Assembly (NCBI RefSeq): GCF_003248355.1
Contig: NZ_QKWY01000001.1
Location: 2,190,001-2,254,000 of the forward strand
Direction: 5' to 3'
DNA: 64,000 nucleotides
Source: Streptomyces sp. AC1-42W
Lineage (GTDB): Bacteria > Actinomycetota > Actinomycetes > Streptomycetales > Streptomycetaceae
The notes under the pieces are model-generated. The model was not told the origin of the DNA and made no database searches. It saw nothing but the letters and a program-made list of their open reading frames with translations. The translations under genes were made by a program, and so were the position numbers. Below are positions 18,644 to 25,323 of this stretch, one piece after another. The stretch's first letter is position 1. Every line of letters starts with the position of its first letter.

Positions 18644-19300
18644 TCAGGTCGGCGGCATGCCCGGAGCGGGGAAGGCCGACCGGGCACGGCGCCTCTCCTC
18701 GCGCCGCTGCGCCCTGCGGCGCCAGAACCGGCGGATGCGGGAGGCCAGGAAGACCACGATCACCAGGCCCATGACCAGGAACGTCCCGGCGATCCCGGCC
18801 GCGATCCACGGATGGAAGATCGCGAAGGTGATGACGGCCGCGACGCCCAGGTCCTCGACGGCGCTCAGCACGATGTTGCTGAACGGCTCGGGGGAGCTGT
18901 TGACCGCCATGCGCGTACCGGCCTTGACCAGATGGCTCACCAGCGCGGTGGAACCCCCGATCGCGCCGGCCGCGATCTCGGGCAGCGAACCGCTCTCACC
19001 GGCCAGCAGCGCCGCCACCACGGCACCCGCCACCGGCCTGATCACCGTGTGCACCGCGTCCCAGACGGTGTCCACGTACGGGATCTTGTCCGCGACCACC
19101 TCGCAGAGGAAGAGCACCGCGACGACCACCAGCACGTCCGTGCGCTGGAGGGAGGCGGGCACCTCGTCGCTGACGCCGGTCGCGCCGAATATGCCGAGCA
19201 GGAGGACCACCGCGTACGCGTTGATCCCGCTCGCCCAGCCGCTTGTGAATACCAGAGGGAGTACCGACACGCAGGTGATCGTAGCCAGCGGGCGCGCCAT
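18644..19300 (-). CDS. DUF4126 family membrane protein
   Basis: 218-aa integral membrane protein with about five hydrophobic helices: VSVLPLVFTSGWASGINAYA, DVLVVVAVLFLCEVVADKIP, AGAVVAALLAGE, AAVITFAIFHPWIAAGIAG and GLVIVVFLAS. An Arg-rich cytoplasmic C terminus follows. Family members are small bundles of unknown function. The ATG at 19300 is preceded by a perfect palindrome at 19325-19344. It ends 38 bases upstream of the FAD oxidoreductase start, so the two may share a transcript. Confidence 0.85.
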   Translation of the reverse strand: MARPLATITCVSVLPLVFTSGWASGINAYAVVLLLGIFGATGVSDEVPASLQRTDVLVVVAVLFLCEVVADKIPYVDTVWDAVHTVIRPVAGAVVAALLAGESGSLPEIAAGAIGGSTALVSHLVKAGTRMAVNSSPEPFSNIVLSAVEDLGVAAVITFAIFHPWIAAGIAGTFLVMGLVIVVFLASRIRRFWRRRAQRREERRRARSAFPAPGMPPT

Positions 19301-19324
19301 CGCGGCAGGGCGCGGACGCCCGGA

Positions 19325-19344
19325 CCTGAGTACCCGTACTCAGG
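19325..19344. promoter_or_regulatory. Palindrome upstream of the DUF4126 gene
   Basis: CCTGAGTAC-CC-GTACTCAGG, two perfect 9-base arms, lies 24 bases before the DUF4126 start and about 220 bases after the tetR stop. It resembles an operator more than a terminator (short arms, promoter-proximal). The remainder of 19301-19566 is GC-rich sequence without further recognisable elements. Confidence 0.5.
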
Positions 19345-19566
19345 GCGCGGGATGAGTAGCCGCACGGATGGGCCGCGACCCGGCCGGACGGCAGAGTGGG
19401 CGGCACGGAAGGGGCGCCGCCCCGCCACCGCCGGCACGGGGCGGCGGTAGCGGGGCGGCACCTCCTTCCGGCGGAGGCGCGGCGGAGGAGACGGGACCGT
19501 GGGGGACGCGGTCACGGGGGATGCTCCTCCGGCGCCTTCCGTGCGTACGGGGCGGGCGCGCGGACC

Positions 19567-20178
19567 TCAGCGTCCGCTGACCCGGCCGCGCAGCAGCAGG
19601 GACAGTGCCGAGTGCACGTCGTCGATCGAGCGCTCCGGCTGGAACGCCTGCCAGTCCAGCGCCGCCACCAGCACCATGCCGACCAGCGCCGCCGCCGTCA
19701 GCGGGACGTCGATCTCCTCGCTCAGCTCGCCGGCCGCCACACCCTCCTCGATGACGCCCTCCACCACGGCGACCGCCTCGCGGCGCACCACGAGCAGGGT
19801 GGACTGCCAGGCGCGGTTGGTGCGCCACAGCTCCGCCACGTACAGCTGGGTGAAGGCGGGGTAGCGGTCGATGAAGACGAGACCGGCCCGGATCATGGCG
19901 TCCAGCGCCTCGACCCGGCTGCCGCCGCGCGCCGCGGTCTCCTCGGCCGCGGTGCGCAGGGAGGCGGTGAGCAGCCCGACGCCGTGGCGCAGCAGTTCCT
20001 CGAAGAGTTCGGTCTTGCTCCTGAAGTTGTAGTAGACCGTGCCCTTGGCGACCCCGGCCCGGTCGGCGATCTCGTCCACCGTGGTCGCCGAGAAGCCCTT
20101 CTCGGCGATGAGGGTGACGGCCGCTTCGTAGAGCCTCTGCCGGGTGGCCCGGCGGCGCGCGCTGCTACTGCTTTCCAT
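19567..20178 (-). CDS. TetR-family transcriptional regulator
   Basis: 203-aa repressor. The N-terminal HTH domain spans about 8-55, with the classic recognition segment TVDEIADRAGVAKGTVYYNF; the remaining helices form the ligand-binding and dimer domain. It is the last gene of an operon with an ABC-type ATPase and a YhgE/Pip membrane protein. The palindrome at 23041-23062 in front of that operon is a plausible autoregulatory operator. The ATG at 20178 is chosen because MESSSSARRRATR immediately precedes the domain. Confidence 0.92.
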   Translation of the reverse strand: MESSSSARRRATRQRLYEAAVTLIAEKGFSATTVDEIADRAGVAKGTVYYNFRSKTELFEELLRHGVGLLTASLRTAAEETAARGGSRVEALDAMIRAGLVFIDRYPAFTQLYVAELWRTNRAWQSTLLVVRREAVAVVEGVIEEGVAAGELSEEIDVPLTAAALVGMVLVAALDWQAFQPERSIDDVHSALSLLLRGRVSGR

Positions 20179-20207
20179 GCCTCCGATTCTCACAGGTCCG
20201 GGCGCGC

Positions 20208-22295
20208 TCACAGGCTCAGCTCCGGATGGAGCCGCTCCAGGGTCCACATCTGCTTGCGGCGGGCCGTCAGCGCGGTCAGCGCGAGCGCCCCCGCGGTGAA
20301 GGCGGCGAGGACCGCGCAGCCCAGCCAGACCGGGCCGAGCCCGCCGCCCGTGATCAGCCGGCGCAGCCCCTCGACGACGTAGCTCATCGGCAGATAGGGG
20401 TGGATGGCGTTGAAGAAGCCCGGGCTGGTCTGTACGGGGTAGGTGCCGCCGGCCGAGGTCAGCTGGAGCATCAGCAGCGCCAGGACGAGGATGCGCCCGG
20501 CCGCCCCGAAGCAGGCGTTCAGCCACTGCACGATCGCCGCGAAGCAGCAGGTCACCAGCGCCAGGAAGGCCAGCGTTCCGGCGGTGTGCGCCATGTCCAG
20601 GCCGGGGCCCCAGTGCAGGACGGACATCAGCGCGGCCACCTGGAGCAGCCCGATCCCCGCCACCGGCAGCCAGCCCGCGAGGGCGATCCGCCAGGCGGGC
20701 GCCCCGGCGGCCAGGGCGCGCCGGCCGAGCGGCTGGATCAGCATGTACGCCACCATCGCGCCGACCCAGAGGGAGAGCGGGATGAAGTAGGGCGCGAAGC
20801 CCGTGCCGTAGTTGGGCGCGGAGTGCAGCGACTGGGCGGCCAGCCGTACGGGGTCGGCCATGACCTCCGTCCGGGCGTCGCGGTCCTCCTTGCCGTAGTC
20901 GGGGATCTTGTCCACGCCGTCGCCGAGGCTTTTGGCGAGCGAGGCCGAGCCGTCCTTGATGCCGACGAGGCCCTGGTCGAGGCTGGTGGCCCCGGTTTCG
21001 AGTCGGCCGACGCCGGTGTCCAGGTCGCTCGCGCCCGTTTTGGCCGTGCCGAGGCCGGTGTGCAGGTTCTCGGCGCCCTTGGCGACCTTGTGGGCGCCGG
21101 TGTTCAGCGCGTTGATCCTCCGGACCGCGTCCTCGAGGTCCTCGTCCAGGTGCGGGGAGCGGGTGGCGAGGGCCTTGGCCTGCTTCTCCAGCGCGGTCAG
21201 CCGGCCGCGCAGCGCGGCGAGGTCCCCGTTCTGGTTCTCGACCAGGGCGTTCACGTCGTCGGCCACGGCGGCGACGTCGCCCGCCGCCGTCACGGCCCGC
21301 TCCAGCGGCGGGCAGACGGCGGGGTCGGGGTCGGTGGCCTCCGCGCAGCGGGTGCGGTGGACCTCGGTGAGGTCGTCGGCGGCGGTGTGCGCGGCGGTGG
21401 CGGCGGTCGGGGCCGTCTTCACCAGCAGGTCCAGGTTGTGGCGTACGGCCTCGGAGGTGTCGGCGACCAGCCGGGCGGTGTCGCCGATGGACTTCCCGTT
21501 GTCCTTGAGGAACGGGCGCACGTCGGCGGCCACCCCGTTGACCTTCTCTGCGAGGTGCTTCGTGCCGTCGGCGACCTCGGCGGAGCCGGTCTTCAGGTCA
21601 CCGGCGCCCCGGTTCAGCTTCACGAGCCCACCGGCCAGGCTGCCGCTGCCGGCCTTGGCGTCCTTCAGCCCGTCCGCGAGGTCCTTCGAGCCCTTCCTGG
21701 CCTTGGCGCTGCCGCTGCGGAGGTCGGCCGCGCCCTTGGCCGCCTTCGCCGTCTCGTCGTGCAGATCGGAGAAGCTGATGAAGATCCGGTCGAGGAACCC
21801 GCGCGAGGCGTTGGCCGAAGCGGCCGTGCGGACCTCGGAGAACACCGTGCGGGAGATCTGCCCGACGATGTAGTTGTTCGCGTCGTTGGTGCGCACCTGG
21901 AGCGCGCCGGTCTCGGGGGAGTCCCCGGCGCTGGAGGCGATGCGCTCGCTGAAGTCCGCGGGCATGCGCAGCGAGAGGTAGTACGTGCCGTCCTCGACGC
22001 CCTTGTCCGCCTCGGCGGCGCTCACCTCGTGCCAGTCGAAGACCCGGGAGTCGAGCAGCTTGCCGGTGATCTCGTCGCCGGCCGCGATGCGCCTGCCGTC
22101 GGCGGTGGCGCCCCGGTCGTCGTTGACCAGGGCGACCGGGATGCGGTCGAGCCTGCCGTACGGGTCCCAGAAGGACCACAGGTACAGGGCTCCGTAGAGC
22201 AGCGGGAGCAGCAGGAGCGCGGCGAGGGCGGCGCGCGGCAGCCGTCCCCTGCCGAAGCGCCTCAGCTCAAGCGCGGCCAGTCTCGGCGAACGCAT
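20208..22295 (-). CDS. YhgE/Pip family membrane protein (ABC-2-type permease-like)
   Basis: 695-aa protein with one N-terminal transmembrane helix (AALAALLLLPLLYGALYLWSF), a large extracytoplasmic region from about 40 to 480, and five or six C-terminal helices (IPLSLWVGAMVAYMLI onward). The extracellular part contains VALVNDDRGA, the YhgE signature, and a long series of pentadecapeptide-like repeats rich in LxxGAxxLxxG (for example KAAKGAADLRSGSAKARKG), as in phage-infection protein/EsaA-type proteins. It is probably an exporter or secretion accessory. The gene overlaps the preceding degenerate ATPase by 29 bases, so the two are co-expressed. Confidence 0.9.
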   Translation of the reverse strand: MRSPRLAALELRRFGRGRLPRAALAALLLLPLLYGALYLWSFWDPYGRLDRIPVALVNDDRGATADGRRIAAGDEITGKLLDSRVFDWHEVSAAEADKGVEDGTYYLSLRMPADFSERIASSAGDSPETGALQVRTNDANNYIVGQISRTVFSEVRTAASANASRGFLDRIFISFSDLHDETAKAAKGAADLRSGSAKARKGSKDLADGLKDAKAGSGSLAGGLVKLNRGAGDLKTGSAEVADGTKHLAEKVNGVAADVRPFLKDNGKSIGDTARLVADTSEAVRHNLDLLVKTAPTAATAAHTAADDLTEVHRTRCAEATDPDPAVCPPLERAVTAAGDVAAVADDVNALVENQNGDLAALRGRLTALEKQAKALATRSPHLDEDLEDAVRRINALNTGAHKVAKGAENLHTGLGTAKTGASDLDTGVGRLETGATSLDQGLVGIKDGSASLAKSLGDGVDKIPDYGKEDRDARTEVMADPVRLAAQSLHSAPNYGTGFAPYFIPLSLWVGAMVAYMLIQPLGRRALAAGAPAWRIALAGWLPVAGIGLLQVAALMSVLHWGPGLDMAHTAGTLAFLALVTCCFAAIVQWLNACFGAAGRILVLALLMLQLTSAGGTYPVQTSPGFFNAIHPYLPMSYVVEGLRRLITGGGLGPVWLGCAVLAAFTAGALALTALTARRKQMWTLERLHPELSL

Positions 22296-23025
22296 CGGCC
22301 GGTTCCTCCTCGTGCGTGGGGGTGTCGGTGGTGACGCCGGTGCGTACGGCGACGGCGCCCTCGGGTGCCTCGCTGCAGACGGCGAGCACCGTGGTGCCGG
22401 CGGCGGCCACGGAGCGCAGCAGCTCCCAGACCTCGGCCCGCTCGGCGTCGGACAGCTTCAGATCGGTGTCGTCCACCGCGAGCAGCCGGGGCCGGCCCAT
22501 CAGCGCCAGGGCGACGGAGAGCCGCAGCGCCTGCGGCCGCTCCAGGTCGCGTACGGCGGTGCGCTCGGCCTTGGGCAGCGTGGCGGGGTCGAGCCCGGCG
22601 GCCTCCAGGGCGGCGTCGATCCGGGCGCGCGCGGCGGCGGCCCGGGCACCCGGCGGGCGGAGCAGGGCGCGCGGGGAGCCGTCGTAGCGGCGCCGGAGCA
22701 GGGCCCGCTCGCGCAGGTGCTCGGCGACCGTGAACGCCGGGTCAAGATCGCTCACGCCGGGGACCGGGCCCAGGGCGGCGAAGCGGCGGACGGCGGCGGC
22801 CCGGCGCGGCAGGGCGAGCCCGCCCGTGGTGGCCGTGCCTCCGGTGGGGCGCATCCGGCCGGTGAGGGTCAGCAGCAGACAGGTGCGGCCGGAGTCGGAC
22901 GGGCCCTCGACGGCGATCAGGGCGCCGGGGTCCGCGCGGAACGTCACCTCCCGGAAGGCCCAGCCGCGCGGCCCCTCGAGTTCGAGCCCCTCGGCGGTGA
23001 CGGCGGCCCCGTGCGGACGGTCCAC
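22267..23025 (-). CDS. ABC transporter-like ATP-binding protein with degenerate motifs
   Basis: 252-aa protein with the ABC ATPase layout but altered key residues. The Walker A position reads GPSDSGRT, with Arg in place of the invariant Lys. The LSGGQ signature region reads LERPQALRLSVAL, and the Walker B end reads LLAVDDTDL, with Asp in place of the catalytic Glu. It may bind nucleotide weakly or act as a structural partner of the YhgE-like permease encoded by the overlapping next gene. GTG start. The promoter region contains a palindromic operator. Confidence 0.82.
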   Translation of the reverse strand: MDRPHGAAVTAEGLELEGPRGWAFREVTFRADPGALIAVEGPSDSGRTCLLLTLTGRMRPTGGTATTGGLALPRRAAAVRRFAALGPVPGVSDLDPAFTVAEHLRERALLRRRYDGSPRALLRPPGARAAAARARIDAALEAAGLDPATLPKAERTAVRDLERPQALRLSVALALMGRPRLLAVDDTDLKLSDAERAEVWELLRSVAAAGTTVLAVCSEAPEGAVAVRTGVTTDTPTHEEEPADAFAETGRA

Positions 23026-23040
23026 GGACCCCTCCCTCTT

Positions 23041-23062
23041 TTGAACTGACTGGTCAGTGCAA
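23041..23062. promoter_or_regulatory. Candidate TetR operator
   Basis: TTGAACTGAC-TG-GTCAGTGCAA is palindromic apart from one A/G pair, with perfect ACTGAC/GTCAGT half-sites around a 2-base centre. It lies 15 bases before the start of the ATPase-YhgE-tetR operon and is the best candidate for the site bound by the TetR regulator encoded there. Confidence 0.7.
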
Positions 23063-23190
23063 AAGGTAGCCGGAAGCTACGAACGAAGCAAAAGCCCAGG
23101 TCAGGGGTGGATCGAGGTCGATTGTCAGTGGGGGCCGTCACGATGGATACCGACGGCCACGAAGCCGTTACCGAGACAGGAGGTTCTGTC

Positions 23191-23718
23191 ATGGCCCACT
23201 CGTCCGCAGCCGCCGCTCCGCGACGCCGCGCAGACGGCCCTGCTCCCTCACCGACCGGCCAGGCCCGCGACGTCCACCCCGTCGTCCGGCGCACCACCGC
23301 ACCGCCCGCCGCCCTCGATCTCCTCGCCCAGGCCCGGACCGGCCTGGCGGAGGCAGCTGTCCTCGCCGTCCCCAACGAGCGGTACGCCACCGCGCACCTC
23401 GCGGCCCTGCGCACCGCCGCCGCCGTCCTCGCCGTCCGGGGCCGCCCCGCGCCCGCGCGCCGGCGCCGCGAGCCGATCCGCAGCGCCTGGGACATCCTCC
23501 CGGAGCTGGCCCCCGAGCTGAGCGAGTGGAGCGCCCTGTTCGCCTCCGGCGCCGCCCGCCGGGCCCGCGCCGAAGCGGGCATACCCGGCGCCGCCACCCG
23601 CCGCCAGGCCGACGATCTGCTGCGCGACGCCGCCATGTTCCTGCGCCTGGTCGAGCGGCTGCTCGTCCTCCAGCCGGTGCTCCCGCAACCGAGGGAGGAG
23701 CGTCCCGACGCGGGTTGA
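23191..23718 (+). CDS. SAV_6107-type HEPN domain protein
   Basis: 175-aa protein conserved in streptomycetes. After a basic, Ala/Pro-rich N terminus, the helical HEPN-like domain covers about 45-160 (LDLLAQARTGLAEAAVLA, ERYATAHLAALRTAAAVLA, LRDAAMFLRLVERLL). I do not see a clear catalytic RxxxxH of RNase-type HEPN proteins, so it may be a binding rather than a nuclease member. The ATG at 23191 is selected by the perfect AGGAGG at 23179-23184. The role is unknown. Confidence 0.8.
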   Translation: MAHSSAAAAPRRRADGPAPSPTGQARDVHPVVRRTTAPPAALDLLAQARTGLAEAAVLAVPNERYATAHLAALRTAAAVLAVRGRPAPARRRREPIRSAWDILPELAPELSEWSALFASGAARRARAEAGIPGAATRRQADDLLRDAAMFLRLVERLLVLQPVLPQPREERPDAG

Positions 23719-23819
23719 CCGCGTGATCGGCGCCAGGCCATAGGGTAGGGAGAGGACCTGTTACCTGCGCTGTTCACGCTCCGCCCGCCGCGGCGGCCCG
23801 TGCCGAGGAGTCAACTGCC

Positions 23820-24578
23820 GTGTCGGACCCGCTGCGCCCCCGTGCCTCCCTCCGTACCGCCGTGGTCTGGGAGGTCCTCAAGGACGCCCTCGACCACCGG
23901 GCCGCGGCGACCGGCCGGGACGTCCTGGACGTACTGGACACCGGCGGCGGCACCGGCAACTTCGCCGTGCCCGCCGCCCGGCTCGGCCACCGGGTCACCG
24001 TCGTCGACCCCAGCCCCAACGCGCTCTTCGCGCTGGAGCGCCGGGCCGCCGAGGCCGGGGTCGCCGACCGGGTCCGCGGGGTGCAGGGCGACATCCTCGG
24101 CCTCTTCGACGTGGTGGAGCGCGGCGGCTACGACGCGGTCCTGTGCCACGGCGTCCTGGAGTACGTCGACGACCCCGCCGAGGGCGTACGGCACGCGGTG
24201 GAGGCGCTGCGGCCCGCCGGGGCGCTGAGCCTGCTCGCGGCCGGCCTCGGCGGCGCCGTGCTCGCCCGCGCCCTCGCCGGCCACTTCAACGAGGCGCGGC
24301 ACGCCCTCGGCGACCCCGAGGGCCGCTGGGGCGACGGCGACCCGATGCCCCGCCGCTACACCGCCGAGCAGCTCACCGAACTGGTCACCGCCGCCGACGT
24401 CGAGGTGGGCGCCGTCCACGGCGTACGGGTCTTCGCCGACCTCGTCCCCGGAGTCCTGGTCGACACCGAACCGGGCGCCATGGAAGCCCTGCTCAAGCTG
24501 GAGGCCGCGGCCGCCGAACTCCCGGCGTTCCACTCCGTGGCCACCCAGCTGCACGTCCTGGGCACCAAGCGCGGCTGA
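23820..24578 (+). CDS. SAM-dependent methyltransferase
   Basis: 252-aa class I methyltransferase. Motif I is VLDVLDTGGGTGNFAVPAAR (about 37-56), the acidic end of beta-2 is TVVDPSPNAL, motif II is GVQGDILGL and motif IV/post-I is YDAVLCHGVLEYVDDP. The HGVLEYV motif and C-terminal LHVLGTKRG resemble small-molecule or lipid methyltransferases such as SmtA/CmoM-like enzymes. The substrate cannot be deduced. GTG start at 23820; the preceding gene ends 101 bases upstream. Confidence 0.88.
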   Translation: MSDPLRPRASLRTAVVWEVLKDALDHRAAATGRDVLDVLDTGGGTGNFAVPAARLGHRVTVVDPSPNALFALERRAAEAGVADRVRGVQGDILGLFDVVERGGYDAVLCHGVLEYVDDPAEGVRHAVEALRPAGALSLLAAGLGGAVLARALAGHFNEARHALGDPEGRWGDGDPMPRRYTAEQLTELVTAADVEVGAVHGVRVFADLVPGVLVDTEPGAMEALLKLEAAAAELPAFHSVATQLHVLGTKRG

Positions 24579-24782
24579 TACCCCCGAGGGTTACCGGCCG
24601 CAGCGGGGCTGATCAGCGACGCAGCGGCAGACGGAGTACGCACCGGCAGCCCCGTTCGCGCCTCCGGCCCCGTATGATCGGGGGACACCATCCGGCATGA
24701 CGGATCGGAGGTTGGGGAATCAACGCCTCAGCAGCCGAGCCGCCGTGGCGGCCCGGACTGGCTGATTGGCAATGAGGGCGGG

Positions 24783-24811
24783 TTTCACGGGGGCGATTCC
24801 CTGCCTATCCT
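24783..24811 (+). promoter_or_regulatory. Promoter of the DUF3040 gene
   Basis: TTTCAC (24783-24788), a 17-base spacer and TATCCT (24806-24811) make a good vegetative-type promoter 52 bases before the DUF3040 start. A second -10-like TATGAT occurs at 24673-24678. Nothing else is recognisable in 24579-24862. Confidence 0.6.
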
Positions 24812-24862
24812 GGAAGGGCCGCATACCGGCCGCCCCCCGCGGCCGACGACGAGGAGGACTCC

Positions 24863-25261
24863 GTGCCGCTCTCGGAGCACGAGCAGCGAATGCTCGAGCA
24901 AATGGAGCGAGCGCTGTACGCCGAAGATCCCAAGTTCGCGACAGCGCTCGAGGGAAGTGGGCTGCGTACGTACACCCGGCGACGGGTCTACCAGGCAGTT
25001 GCTGGCTTTCTGGTGGGTATCGCGCTCCTCATGGCCGGAATGGTCGCTCAGCTGATCTGGGTCAGCGTGGTGGGCTTCCTCGTCATGCTGGGCTGCGCGG
25101 TGCTCGCGGTCACGGGGTGGCGCAAGGCGCCCAAGCCGGGCGAGCAGCAGGCGGTGCGCACCGGTGGTGCGGGTGACCGCAGGCAGTCCCGGCAGCGCCG
25201 GTCCGTGATGAACCGGATCGAACAGCGGTGGCAGCGCCGCCGCGACGAGCAGGGACAGTAA
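24863..25261 (+). CDS. DUF3040 family membrane protein
   Basis: 132-aa protein. It begins MPLSEHEQRMLEQMERALYAEDPKFA, the DUF3040 signature, with a short amphipathic N-terminal segment. Two transmembrane helices follow at about 44-62 and 66-86, and the tail is strongly basic and Gln/Arg-rich. Members are widespread small actinobacterial membrane proteins of unknown function. GTG start with the RBS GAGGAGGAC. Its own promoter and a 21-bp-arm terminator bracket the gene, so it is monocistronic. Confidence 0.9.
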   Translation: MPLSEHEQRMLEQMERALYAEDPKFATALEGSGLRTYTRRRVYQAVAGFLVGIALLMAGMVAQLIWVSVVGFLVMLGCAVLAVTGWRKAPKPGEQQAVRTGGAGDRRQSRQRRSVMNRIEQRWQRRRDEQGQ

Positions 25262-25273
25262 CCACAGAACACC

Positions 25274-25315
25274 TACGGGTGAGGGGCGGCCGCATGCGGC
25301 CGCCCCTCACCCGTA
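25274..25315. terminator. Bidirectional terminator
   Basis: A perfect palindrome of 42 bases (two 21-base arms, effective loop of four bases) lies between the convergent DUF3040 and transglutaminase genes, 13 and 9 bases from their stop codons. It can act on both strands. Confidence 0.9.
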
Positions 25316-25323
25316 TCCGTCCC

